DNA from: Pseudomonas sp. DTU12.3
Lineage (GTDB): Bacteria > Pseudomonadota > Gammaproteobacteria > Pseudomonadales > Pseudomonadaceae
Length of the DNA: 64,000 bases
Direction: 5' to 3'
Assembly (NCBI RefSeq): GCF_004124275.1
Contig: NZ_CP027218.1
Coordinates: forward strand, 4,033,501-4,097,500
Numbering within the stretch: the stretch's first letter is position 1; each line of letters starts with the position of its first letter. The notes beneath the pieces are model-generated. The model was given only the letters and a program-made list of their open reading frames with translations, searched no databases and had not been told where the DNA came from. Made by a program: the position numbers and the translations under genes. Shown one piece after another: positions 47,194 to 55,791 of the stretch.

Positions 47194-47813
47194 GCCCGAC
47201 TCAGGAACAACTGACGGCGCTCGGCGGGGTATTTCTCGCCGCCGTGCTGGTCGACCGGATCGCCAAGACCGGGCAGACCAGCGAAGCCGGCCTGACCTGC
47301 ATGCTCGGCAGCCTGCTGGTGCGCGACCCGAAAGACACGCTGGACGTCTATGGCGGCGACGACCTCAATCTGCGCGAGGGTTACCGCGCGCTGATCGGGG
47401 CGCTGGAACGCGACCCGAGCACACTGCAGCGCGAGCCACTGCGCTACGCCCTGTCGATGCTCGGTCTGGAACGTCAACTGGCCAAGCGCAACGACATGCT
47501 CGACACCATCGGCAAACGTCTGCCGCAGATCCAGTCGCAGGTCGAGCATTTCGGCCCGGCCCATGAAAACGTGGTTGCGGCTTGCGGTGCTCTGTATCAG
47601 GACACCCTGAGTACCCTGCGCCAACGCATTCAGGTGCACGGCGACATGCGCAACCTGCAGCAACCGAGCAACGCCTCGAAAATTCGCGCCCTGCTCCTCG
47701 CCGGCATTCGTTCGGCGCGCCTGTGGCGGCAACTCGGCGGCCATCGCTGGCAGTTGGTGATCAGCCGGCGCAAGCTGCTCAAAGAGCTGTATCCGTTGAT
47801 GCGCAGCGAGTAA
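47190..47813 (+). CDS. hflD: HflD-family protein, 207 aa
   Basis: Peripheral membrane helical protein (TQEQLTALGGVFLAAVLVDRIAKTGQTSEAGLTCMLGSLLVRDPKDTLDVYGG). It starts within the mnmA stop (ATGA), so it is coupled. Its role in Pseudomonas is unclear; in E. coli it modulates lambda CII. Confidence 0.93.
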   Translation: MSPTQEQLTALGGVFLAAVLVDRIAKTGQTSEAGLTCMLGSLLVRDPKDTLDVYGGDDLNLREGYRALIGALERDPSTLQREPLRYALSMLGLERQLAKRNDMLDTIGKRLPQIQSQVEHFGPAHENVVAACGALYQDTLSTLRQRIQVHGDMRNLQQPSNASKIRALLLAGIRSARLWRQLGGHRWQLVISRRKLLKELYPLMRSE

Positions 47814-47855
47814 ACGCCGCGCAATAAAAGCTTTGTAGTCTGTAACGCGTAATAC

Positions 47856-47889
47856 GCCGGTCAGTTGGCAACGGACCGGCGGATTTTTT
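47856..47889 (+). terminator. hflD terminator
   Basis: GCCGGTC-N11-GACCGGC followed by GGATTTTTT. Confidence 0.82.
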
Positions 47890-47939
47890 CATGTATGATA
47901 CGCGCCCCATTTCGTTGCCCGACTGTCCGAGAACACCCC

Positions 47940-49310
47940 ATGCAGCTTTCTTCGCTCACTGCGGTTTCCCCTGTTGACGGCCGCTACGCCGGCAAAACCC
48001 AGGCCCTGCGCCCGATTTTCAGCGAGTACGGTCTGATCCGTGCCCGTGTTCTGGTTGAAGTGCGCTGGCTCCAGCGCCTGGCCGCCCACGCTGGCATCCC
48101 TGAAGTGCCAGCCTTCTCCGCCGAGGCCAACGCCGTTCTCAATGAACTGGCTGAAAACTTCTCGCTGGAGCACGCCGAGCGCGTCAAAGAAATCGAGCGC
48201 ACCACCAACCACGACGTCAAGGCGATCGAATACCTGCTCAAAGAGCAGGCGGCCAAGCTGCCGGAGCTGGCCAATGTCAGTGAGTTCATCCACTTTGCCT
48301 GCACCAGCGAAGACATCAACAACCTGTCCCACGCTCTGATGCTGCGCGAAGGCCGTGACGACGTGATGCTGCCACTGATGCGCCAGACTGCCGAAGCCAT
48401 CCGCGAACTGGCCATCCGTTTCGCTGACGTGCCGATGCTGTCGCGCACTCACGGCCAACCAGCCTCGCCGACCACTCTGGGTAAAGAGCTGGCGAACGTG
48501 GTCTACCGTCTTGAGCGTCAAATTGCTCAAGTCGCTGCCGTTCCGCTGCTGGGCAAGATCAACGGCGCTGTCGGCAACTACAACGCACACCTGTCGGCCT
48601 ACCCGCAGATCGACTGGGAAGCCAACGCCCGCGCCTTCATCGAAGACGAGCTGGGCCTGGGCTTCAACCCGTACACCACGCAGATCGAACCGCACGACTA
48701 CATCGCCGAGCTGTTCGACGCGATCGCGCGCTTCAACACCATCCTGATCGACTTCGACCGCGACATCTGGGGCTACATCTCCCTGGGTTATTTCAAACAG
48801 CGCACTATCGCTGGCGAAATCGGTTCGTCGACCATGCCACACAAGGTCAACCCGATCGACTTCGAAAACTCCGAAGGCAATCTGGGCATCGCCAACGCAC
48901 TGTTCCAGCACTTGGCGAGCAAACTGCCAATCTCCCGCTGGCAGCGCGACCTGACCGACTCCACCGTACTGCGCAACCTCGGTGTCGGCTTCGCCCACAG
49001 CGTTATCGCATACGAAGCCAGCCTCAAAGGCATCAGCAAGCTCGAGCTGAATGCTCAGAAGATTGCTGCCGACCTCGACGCTTGCTGGGAAGTATTGGCC
49101 GAGCCGATCCAGACCGTGATGCGCCGTTACAACATCGAAAACCCGTACGAGAAGCTGAAAGAACTGACTCGCGGCAAGGGCATCAGCCCGCAAGCGCTGC
49201 AGACTTTCATCGATGGCCTGGACATGCCAGCGCAAGCGAAAGCCGAGCTCAAGCAACTGACCCCGGCCAACTACATCGGTAACGCTGTAGCGCAAGCCAA
49301 ACGTATCTGA
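47940..49310 (+). CDS. purB: adenylosuccinate lyase, 456 aa
   Basis: Two steps of purine synthesis. Fumarase-superfamily signature SSTMPHKVNPIDFENSEGNLGIANA, catalytic histidine in TRTHGQPASPTT-like region (LSRTHGQPASPTTLGKE). Start ATG 47940 (MQLSSLTAVSPVDGRYAGKT). Confidence 0.97.
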   Translation: MQLSSLTAVSPVDGRYAGKTQALRPIFSEYGLIRARVLVEVRWLQRLAAHAGIPEVPAFSAEANAVLNELAENFSLEHAERVKEIERTTNHDVKAIEYLLKEQAAKLPELANVSEFIHFACTSEDINNLSHALMLREGRDDVMLPLMRQTAEAIRELAIRFADVPMLSRTHGQPASPTTLGKELANVVYRLERQIAQVAAVPLLGKINGAVGNYNAHLSAYPQIDWEANARAFIEDELGLGFNPYTTQIEPHDYIAELFDAIARFNTILIDFDRDIWGYISLGYFKQRTIAGEIGSSTMPHKVNPIDFENSEGNLGIANALFQHLASKLPISRWQRDLTDSTVLRNLGVGFAHSVIAYEASLKGISKLELNAQKIAADLDACWEVLAEPIQTVMRRYNIENPYEKLKELTRGKGISPQALQTFIDGLDMPAQAKAELKQLTPANYIGNAVAQAKRI

Positions 49311-49331
49311 TCGACCGCTTGACCCGTTTGA

Positions 49332-49359
49332 GACGCCCGGCCGCGCCGGGCGTTTTTAT
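49332..49359 (+). terminator. purB terminator
   Basis: GACGCCCGGCCGCGCCGGGC GTTTTTAT stem with T-run. Confidence 0.9.
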
Positions 49360-49396
49360 TCCCGTCTGAAAAGTGCTTTTTTTCAATAGGTTACAT

Positions 49397-50566
49397 ATGA
49401 ATTCCGATATTCCTCTTCAACTTCTGGGCGGCATCACAGCGCGCGAATTCCTGCGCGACTACTGGCAGAAAAAGCCACTGTTGATCCGTCAGGCAATTCC
49501 TGACTTCGAAAGCCCGATCGACGCCGACGAACTGGCCGGCCTGGCCCTGGAAGAAGAAGTCGAATCGCGTCTGGTGATCGAGCACGGCGAGCGCCCATGG
49601 GAACTGCGTCGCGGCCCGTTCGCTGAAGACGAGTTCAGCAAACTGCCGGAAAAAGAGTGGACCCTGCTGGTACAAGCGGTTGACCAATTCGTCCCGGAAG
49701 TCAGCGAGCTGCTGGAAAACTTCCGCTTCCTTCCGAGCTGGCGCGTCGACGACGTGATGATCAGCTTCGCCGCCCCGGGTGGCAGCGTCGGTCCGCACTT
49801 CGACAACTACGACGTGTTCCTGCTGCAAGGCCACGGCAAGCGCAACTGGAAAATCGGCCAGATGTGCGATTCCGAGAGCCCGCTGCTGCAACACGCCGAT
49901 CTGCGCATCCTCGCTGAATTCCACGAGACCGAAGAGTGGGTGCTGGAACCGGGCGACATGCTCTACCTGCCGCCGCGCCTGGCTCACTGCGGTGTCGCGG
50001 TCGACAACTGCATGACCTATTCGGTCGGCTTCCGTGCGCCGAGCGCTTCCGAAGTGCTGACCCACTTCACCGACTTCCTCAGCCAGTTCCTGACTGACGA
50101 AGAGCGCTACACCGATGCCGACGCGCAACCGGCAGCCGATCCGCATCAGATTCAGCACGATGCGCTGGACCGCCTGAAAAGCCTGCTCGCCGAACACATG
50201 AGCGACGAGCGCCTGCTGCTGACCTGGTTCGGCCAGTACATGACCGAGCCGCGCTATCCGGAGCTGGTGGTTGGCCCGGAAGAAGTCGAAGAAGAAGACT
50301 TCCTCAGCGCTCTGCAGGATGGCGCGATCTTGATCCGCAACCCGAGCGCGCGCCTGGCCTGGTCGGAAGTCGATGACGACCTGCTGCTGTTCGCCAGCGG
50401 CCAGAGCCGTTACCTGCCGGGCAAACTGCGCGAGCTGCTGAAATTGATCTGCGCCGCTGACGCCCTGCACACCGATAACCTCGGTGAGTGGCTGAACGAC
50501 GAAGACGGTCGCGGCCTGCTGTGCGAGCTGGTCAAGCAAGGCAGCCTGGGGTTCGCGGATGAATAA
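49397..50566 (+). CDS. roxA: ribosomal protein uL16 3-hydroxylase RoxA (YcfD), 389 aa
   Basis: JmjC-type 2-oxoglutarate/Fe(II) oxygenase that hydroxylates an arginine of ribosomal protein L16. Iron ligands His134 and Asp136 (VGPHFDNYDVFLLQGHGKRNWKIG) and His197 (PPRLAHCGVAV); C-terminal winged-helix and dimer regions. Overlaps the downstream GNAT gene by 8 bp. Confidence 0.94.
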   Translation: MNSDIPLQLLGGITAREFLRDYWQKKPLLIRQAIPDFESPIDADELAGLALEEEVESRLVIEHGERPWELRRGPFAEDEFSKLPEKEWTLLVQAVDQFVPEVSELLENFRFLPSWRVDDVMISFAAPGGSVGPHFDNYDVFLLQGHGKRNWKIGQMCDSESPLLQHADLRILAEFHETEEWVLEPGDMLYLPPRLAHCGVAVDNCMTYSVGFRAPSASEVLTHFTDFLSQFLTDEERYTDADAQPAADPHQIQHDALDRLKSLLAEHMSDERLLLTWFGQYMTEPRYPELVVGPEEVEEEDFLSALQDGAILIRNPSARLAWSEVDDDLLLFASGQSRYLPGKLRELLKLICAADALHTDNLGEWLNDEDGRGLLCELVKQGSLGFADE

Positions 50567-50984
50567 GATTCGCGTACGTGTCGCAGATTGGCAGAAGGAC
50601 ATCGCCGAAATCCGGCGCATTCGTGAAACGGTGTTCATCGCCGAACAATCGGTGCCACCCGAGCTTGAATGGGACGCGGATGACGCGACCGCCGTGCATT
50701 TTCTGGCGTTTGAAGGCGACTTTCCGATCGGCACTGCACGCCTGCTGCCGGATGGGCACATCGGCCGGGTTTCGGTGCTGAAAGACTGGCGCGGGATGAA
50801 GGTCGGTGATGCGCTGATGCAAGCGGTGATTGCCGAAGCGGAAGCGCGCGGCTTGAAAGAGCAAATGCTCAGCGCGCAGGTTCAGGCCACAGCGTTTTAC
50901 GAGCGCCTGGGCTTTAGCCTGGTCAGCGAGGAATTCCTCGAAGCCGGGATCCCGCATGTCGACATGGTTCGCCATTCGGCCTGA
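50559..50984 (+). CDS. GNAT-family N-acetyltransferase (ElaA/YjdJ-like), 141 aa
   Basis: VRVADWQKDIAEIRRIRETVFIAEQSVPPELEWDADDATAVHFLAF and GHIGRVSVLKDWRGMKVGDALMQAVIAEA (acetyl-CoA loop), with AFYERLGFSLVSEEFLEAGIPHVDM. Usually linked to roxA in pseudomonads; the substrate is unknown. Confidence 0.9.
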   Translation: MNKIRVRVADWQKDIAEIRRIRETVFIAEQSVPPELEWDADDATAVHFLAFEGDFPIGTARLLPDGHIGRVSVLKDWRGMKVGDALMQAVIAEAEARGLKEQMLSAQVQATAFYERLGFSLVSEEFLEAGIPHVDMVRHSA

Positions 50985-50997
50985 GACCGCGGCGCGG

Positions 50998-51092
50998 CTT
51001 TCGCGAGCAGGCTCGCTCCCACAAGGAATCTCCAGCGGACACGATATTTGTGTCAGGCAGGGATTCAATGTGGGAGCGAGCCTGCTCGCGAA
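50998..51092. repeat. REP doublet, GGGAGCGAGCCTGCTCGCGA type
   Basis: TTTCGCGAGCAGGCTCGCTC and its inverse around a 45-bp centre, after the GNAT gene. Confidence 0.92.
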
Positions 51093-51119
51093 GAGGCCCG
51101 CAAGCACAGCACAAAATCC

Positions 51120-51150
51120 TGTGGCGAGGGAGCTTGCTCCCTCGCCACAA
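51120..51150. repeat. short hairpin REP, GTGGCGAGGGAGCTTGCTCC
   Basis: TGTGGCGAGGGAGC-TT-GCTCCCTCGCCACA: perfect 14-bp palindrome arms, one compact element of the GTGGCGAGGG family. Confidence 0.88.
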
Positions 51151-51171
51151 AAAGCAGTATGTGAACATCTC

Positions 51172-51207
51172 AAAACGCCCCGCCATTTTCGGATGCCGGG
51201 GCGTTTT
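51172..51207. terminator. terminator between REP cluster and secretin-like gene
   Basis: AAAACGCCCCG and CGGGGCGTTTT arms with a 13-bp loop; ends the roxA-GNAT transcript. Confidence 0.85.
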
Positions 51208-51286
51208 GCTGTCTACGATTCAACTTGCCCCACCCAAGGCCGACAAACTGGCAATATCAAGCCTTTCGAAAGCGGAGATAACGGAC

Positions 51287-52048
51287 ATGTCCCTACGCAC
51301 CCTGCTCACCACCCTGCTGCTCGGCTGCAGTTTTTCGGTGATGGCAGCCACAGAAATCGTGCCTCTCAATTACCGCACCAGCAATGACATGCTGCCGATG
51401 GCGCAAGACTTCCTCGGCAAGGACGGTCAGGTCAGCGCCTATGGCAACCAACTGATCATCAAGGCCGAGCCGGACAAGATTCAGGAACTCAAGGCGCTGA
51501 TCACCCAACTCGACACCGCGCCCAAACGCCTGCTGATCACCGTCGACACCAACGAAAACAACGGCCGCGGCGACGAAGGCTATTCGGTCAACGGCGCACA
51601 ACCGAGCCAGACCCGCATCATCAGCCGCAGCACCACCAGCCGTAATGGCGGCGTCCAGCAGGTTCAGGCCAGCGAAGGCATGCCGGCGCTGATTCAAGTC
51701 GGGCAAAGCGTGCCGATCACCAGCAGCCAGAGCAATTCCTACGGCGATTACAGCAGCCAGACTCAATACCGCAACGTCACCCAGGGTTTCTATGTCACCG
51801 CCAGCGTCACCGGCGACATCGTTCACTTGGCGATCAGTACCAACCATGACCGCATGAGCCAGGAACGTCCCGATGTAGTGAACGTGCAAAGCACCGACAC
51901 AACGGTCAGCGGGCGCCTCGGTGAATGGATCACTCTCGCTGGCGTCAACAGCCAGACCCAGGCCGACAAACAGGGCCTGGCCCGCAGCTACTCGACTCAA
52001 GGCCGGGATGACATGACCTTGCGGGTAAAAGTCGACACGCTGGACTAA
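51287..52048 (+). CDS. periplasmic secretin-N/NolW-like protein, 253 aa
   Basis: Signal peptide 1-20 (SFSVMA-AT). The next part has the short secretin N-domain (IVPLNYRTSNDMLPMAQDFLGKDGQVSAYGNQLIIKAEPDKIQELKALITQLDTAPKRLLITV), then a region with the secretin-like features GMPALIQVGQSVPITSS and VTQGFYVTASVTGDIVHLAISTNHD. It lacks a full pore domain, and no other type II or III secretion genes are near, so it is a stand-alone member whose role is unknown. Confidence 0.82.
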   Translation: MSLRTLLTTLLLGCSFSVMAATEIVPLNYRTSNDMLPMAQDFLGKDGQVSAYGNQLIIKAEPDKIQELKALITQLDTAPKRLLITVDTNENNGRGDEGYSVNGAQPSQTRIISRSTTSRNGGVQQVQASEGMPALIQVGQSVPITSSQSNSYGDYSSQTQYRNVTQGFYVTASVTGDIVHLAISTNHDRMSQERPDVVNVQSTDTTVSGRLGEWITLAGVNSQTQADKQGLARSYSTQGRDDMTLRVKVDTLD

Positions 52049-52088
52049 AGCACCGAAAACTGACTGATTAGTCGTATTAGACGAAAGA

Positions 52089-52114
52089 TGTAGTGCCTGA
52101 AAAAAAGCACTACA
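52089..52114. promoter_or_regulatory. 8-10-8 inverted repeat upstream of aceA (possible RccR site)
   Basis: TGTAGTGC-N10-GCACTACA, perfect arms. RccR, the regulator of the glyoxylate shunt in P. fluorescens, is reported to bind TGTAGT/ACTACA-type sites; the match is from memory. The remaining upstream 470 bp (52049-52521) shows no gene. Confidence 0.5.
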
Positions 52115-52521
52115 AAACGTTTGACGAGGCAAAAAAGCGAAGGCATGATGGCCTCGCTCCCGCTAATCAGAGGCCCTGGCAAGGGCCTTCGAAGCGATGT
52201 TCGCACCTACCCCGCGAACCGCTTCGTGTCTGTACCGCCCACAAGGTGTGTTTGACGAGGTTGCCGACTGGAACGAAGTTGTCCCGAGGGACGGAAGCGT
52301 AATTAGGTAACCCGGCTCCACACTGTAGAACGTATAGAGGCCCACGACGCCCGAATGCGCCCGCAGTCCGCCACTACCTGCTCACTTCCCCTCGAGCCCA
52401 TCGTTCATCCCGTCGCCTACCCCGCCGAATCCGACTTGACCACCTAAGCTTCTGGTCAGCGAGCGCAGGAATTTTCCACCGCAGAACAACTTTTCATAAA
52501 GACGCGACGAGGTTTATCTCC

Positions 52522-53847
52522 ATGGCACTGACACGCGAACAGCAAATTGCAGCCCTCGAAAAAGACTGGGCTGAAAACCCGCGCTGGAAAGGCGTGACAC
52601 GCGCTTACTCCGCTGCTGACGTCGTCCGCCTGCGTGGCTCGGTTCAACCTGAGCACACTTTTGCAAAACTGGGCGCCGAGAAGCTGTGGAACCTGGTCAC
52701 CCAGGGTGCCAAGCCGTCCTTCCGTCCTGAGAAAGATTTCGTCAACTGCATGGGCGCCCTGACCGGCGGCCAGGCTGTGCAACAAGTCAAAGCCGGCATC
52801 CAGGCGATCTACCTGTCGGGCTGGCAGGTGGCTGCGGACAACAACTCCGCCGAATCGATGTACCCGGACCAGTCGCTGTACCCGGTGGATTCGGTTCCAA
52901 CCGTGGTCAAGCGCATCAACAACTCGTTCCGTCGTGCTGACCAGATCCAGTGGAAAGCCGGCAAAGGCCCGGGCGACGAAGGCTACATCGACTACTTCGC
53001 GCCGATCGTGGCTGACGCTGAAGCCGGTTTCGGTGGCGTACTGAACGCCTACGAGCTGATGAAGAGCATGATCGAAGCAGGCGCCGCCGGCGTTCACTTC
53101 GAAGACCAACTGGCTTCCGTGAAAAAATGCGGTCACATGGGCGGTAAAGTACTGGTTCCAACTCAGGAAGCCGTACAGAAGCTGACCGCTGCACGTCTGG
53201 CTGCCGACGTTGCCGGTACCCCGACCATCATTCTGGCCCGTACCGACGCGAACGCCGCTGACCTGCTGACCTCCGACTGCGACCCGTACGACCAGCCGTT
53301 CGTGACTGGCGAGCGCACTCAGGAAGGTTTCTACAAGGTACGTGCCGGTCTGGACCAGGCCATTGCCCGTGGCCTGGCTTACGCGCCATACGCCGACCTG
53401 ATCTGGTGCGAAACCGCCAAGCCGGATCTGGACGAGGCTCGTCGCTTCGCCGAAGCGATCAAAAAGGAATACCCGGACCAACTGCTGTCGTACAACTGCT
53501 CGCCTTCCTTCAACTGGAAGAAAAACCTCGACGACGCGACCATTGCCAAATTCCAGCGCGAACTGTCCGCCATGGGTTACAAGCACCAGTTCATCACCCT
53601 GGCCGGCATTCACAACATGTGGCACAGCATGTTCAACCTGGCGCACGACTACGCCCGCAACGACATGACTGCCTACGTGAAGCTGCAAGAGCAGGAATTC
53701 GCTGACGCCGCCAAGGGTTACACCTTCGTGGCTCACCAGCAGGAAGTGGGCACCGGCTACTTCGACGACATGACCACTGTGATTCAAGGTGGCTCGTCCT
53801 CGGTAACCGCACTGACCGGTTCGACCGAAGAAGAACAGTTCCACTGA
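52522..53847 (+). CDS. aceA: isocitrate lyase, 441 aa
   Basis: Glyoxylate shunt entry enzyme. The catalytic loop SVKKCGHMGGKVLVPTQEA (Cys near residue 204) and the SWQVAADNNSAESMYPDQSLYPVDSVPTVV-type region are intact (here GWQVAADNN). ATG 52522 is preceded by GAGG. Short-form type, as in E. coli. Confidence 0.97.
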   Translation: MALTREQQIAALEKDWAENPRWKGVTRAYSAADVVRLRGSVQPEHTFAKLGAEKLWNLVTQGAKPSFRPEKDFVNCMGALTGGQAVQQVKAGIQAIYLSGWQVAADNNSAESMYPDQSLYPVDSVPTVVKRINNSFRRADQIQWKAGKGPGDEGYIDYFAPIVADAEAGFGGVLNAYELMKSMIEAGAAGVHFEDQLASVKKCGHMGGKVLVPTQEAVQKLTAARLAADVAGTPTIILARTDANAADLLTSDCDPYDQPFVTGERTQEGFYKVRAGLDQAIARGLAYAPYADLIWCETAKPDLDEARRFAEAIKKEYPDQLLSYNCSPSFNWKKNLDDATIAKFQRELSAMGYKHQFITLAGIHNMWHSMFNLAHDYARNDMTAYVKLQEQEFADAAKGYTFVAHQQEVGTGYFDDMTTVIQGGSSSVTALTGSTEEEQFH

Positions 53848-53913
53848 TCTGATTCGCCTGAGCAAACGGCCCCTGCGGATCGGATAGAAAGCTAACCGCA
53901 GAGCCGCAAAACT

Positions 53914-53946
53914 GACGCCCCGACTGGTTCGGGGCGTTTTTTTTGC
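53914..53946 (+). terminator. aceA terminator
   Basis: GACGCCCCGACTGGTTCGGG GCGTTTTTTTT: 7-bp GC stem with long T-run. Confidence 0.93.
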
Positions 53947-53969
53947 CCCCGGAAAACAAACCCTCCCCG

Positions 53970-54060
53970 GTAGGAGCTGCCGCAGGCTGCGATCTTTTGA
54001 TTTTGTTTTTTCAGATTCAACAGCAGGATCAAAGGATCGCAGCCTGCGGCAGCTCCTACA
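53970..54060. repeat. REP palindrome, GTAGGAGCTGCCGCAGGCTGCGATC type
   Basis: GGTAGGAGCTGCCGCAGGCT and its inverse around an AT-rich centre. Confidence 0.92.
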
Positions 54061-54103
54061 TGGGGCATGTGTTGGGCTAAAGAACTCCCAAGCGCCACGA
54101 AAC

Positions 54104-54198
54104 CTTGTGGGAGCGAGCCTGCTCGCGAAAGCGTTGTGCCAGCTTGCACACGTGGTGACTGACCCACCGCATTCGCGAGTAGGCTCGCTCCCACGGGA
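54104..54198. repeat. REP doublet, GGGAGCGAGCCTGCTCGCGA type
   Basis: TGTGGGAGCGAGCCTGCTCG and its inverse ATTCGCGAGTAGGCTCGCTC. Confidence 0.9.
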
Positions 54199-54350
54199 AA
54201 GCGTCAGCCTCGAGACAAAACATTGATCCAGAGCGGTACAACCGTCAGAAAAATCGGCTAAAACGGGCGCCGTCGCTACTTGCAGTAACGTGCAAGTAAG
54301 ACAACTTCCCAACTGGCACCCCGTTAAACAGTTACAAAACCACCTCAAAC

Positions 54351-54369
54351 GATATTAATTATCATTTAG
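54351..54369. promoter_or_regulatory. Fur-box-like sequence upstream of nuo
   Basis: GATATTAATTATCATTTAG matches the classical 19-bp Fur consensus at about 13 positions, 250 bp upstream of nuoA; AT-rich context makes chance matches likely. Confidence 0.25.
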
Positions 54370-54619
54370 CCGCAACTATGTTCGTTACATTCCCCACAAA
54401 ACATTATTCGCAGAAAACCGCCTAAAGCCCGCTACGCATGGGCTGCAGGGCATTGGAGATGCGCTATGTGCTTATTCCAATAAATAATTTCGCTATAGGA
54501 ATTTTACTTGCAGGGTGTTTAGCCATAAAATCAGCGCGATTGATTGCTGCGACATATCGTCACTGCCTTATTTCTTTATCAAGCTCAGAGACCTTTGCTC
54601 TCTGTTAAGGATTACCAGC

Positions 54620-55033
54620 ATGCCCGAAGCGACAGGACTCATGGCCCACAACTGGGGCTTTGCCATTTTCCTTCTGGGTGTCGTCGGCCTGTGTGCCTTC
54701 ATGCTTGGCGTCTCCAGCCTTCTTGGGTCAAAAGCCTGGGGCCGCAGCAAAAACGAACCGTTCGAGTCGGGCATGCTACCTACCGGTGGCGCCCGCTTGC
54801 GGCTCTCAGCCAAATTCTATCTGGTCGCGATGCTCTTCGTGATCTTCGATATCGAAGCCCTCTTTCTCTTTGCATGGTCTGTGTCCGTCCGCGAAAGCGG
54901 CTGGACCGGATTCGTCGAAGCTCTCGTTTTCATAGCAATTCTGTTGGCAGGTCTTGTCTACCTGTTCCGAGTGGGCGCCCTTGACTGGGCTCCGGAAGCT
55001 CGTCGCAAGCGGCAGGCGAAGCTGAAACAATGA
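54620..55033 (+). CDS. nuoA: NADH dehydrogenase I subunit A, 137 aa
   Basis: Three-helix membrane subunit: LMAHNWGFAIFLLGVVGLCAFMLGVSSLLG, the conserved cytoplasmic NEPFESGMLPTGGARLRLSAKFYLVAMLFVIFDIEALFLFAWS. First gene of the nuo operon; start ATG 54620 has AAGGA upstream. Confidence 0.95.
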   Translation: MPEATGLMAHNWGFAIFLLGVVGLCAFMLGVSSLLGSKAWGRSKNEPFESGMLPTGGARLRLSAKFYLVAMLFVIFDIEALFLFAWSVSVRESGWTGFVEALVFIAILLAGLVYLFRVGALDWAPEARRKRQAKLKQ

Positions 55034-55043
55034 GGCTTTGGCA

Positions 55044-55718
55044 ATGCAATACAATCTCACCAGGATCGACCCCGATGCTCCTAACGAGCAATATCCGATT
55101 GGCGAACGGGAAACCGTTTCCGATCCGTTAGAAGATCAAGTCCACAAAAACATTTTCATGGGCAAGCTGGAAGACGTGCTGAGTGGCGCGGTCAACTGGG
55201 GACGTAAGAACTCCCTGTGGCCGTACAACTTCGGCCTGTCGTGCTGCTACGTGGAAATGACCACTGCCTTCACGGCGCCCCACGACATCGCGCGCTTTGG
55301 CGCCGAAGTTATCCGGGCATCGCCGCGTCAGGCCGACTTCATGGTTATCGCCGGTACCTGCTTCATCAAGATGGCGCCGATCATCCAGCGTCTCTACGAG
55401 CAAATGCTCGAGCCGAAGTGGGTTATCTCCATGGGTTCGTGCGCTAACTCCGGCGGCATGTACGACATCTACTCTGTGGTTCAAGGGGTGGACAAGTTCC
55501 TGCCTGTGGACGTCTACGTACCTGGCTGCCCGCCTCGTCCAGAAGCTTTTCTGCAAGGCTTGATGCTGTTGCAGGAATCGATTGGACAGGAGCGTCGTCC
55601 GCTTTCCTGGGTCGTTGGTGATCAAGGCGTTTATCGCGCCGACATGCCTTCGCAGAAGGAACAGCGCCGCGAACAGCGAATCGCAGTCACCAACCTGCGC
55701 AGCCCTGACGAAGTCTGA
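55044..55718 (+). CDS. nuoB: NADH dehydrogenase I subunit B, 224 aa
   Basis: Carries cluster N2: FGLSCCYVEMTTAF, GTCFIKMAPIIQRLYEQMLEPKWVISMGSCANSGGMY and GCPPRPEAFLQGL. ATG 55044 preferred to TTG 55038. Confidence 0.96.
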   Translation: MQYNLTRIDPDAPNEQYPIGERETVSDPLEDQVHKNIFMGKLEDVLSGAVNWGRKNSLWPYNFGLSCCYVEMTTAFTAPHDIARFGAEVIRASPRQADFMVIAGTCFIKMAPIIQRLYEQMLEPKWVISMGSCANSGGMYDIYSVVQGVDKFLPVDVYVPGCPPRPEAFLQGLMLLQESIGQERRPLSWVVGDQGVYRADMPSQKEQRREQRIAVTNLRSPDEV

Positions 55719-55791
55719 TCCAGATCTGTTCTGACAAAGAAACGAGAAGCTGGCTTCATTCTTTACGTTGACCGAAAGCGAAAAAATAACC

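Larger units (their letters stand above)
53848..54619. other. aceA-nuoA intergenic region with REPs
   Basis: 772 bp holding the aceA terminator, two REP elements and an AT-rich nuo upstream region from about 54290. No gene supported. Confidence 0.7.

Noticed and set aside
47889..49295. 468-codon minus-strand open frame over purB
   Set aside because: Antisense shadow without recognisable features.
52456..54348. 630-codon minus-strand open frame over aceA
   Set aside because: Shadow of isocitrate lyase extended through two REPs.
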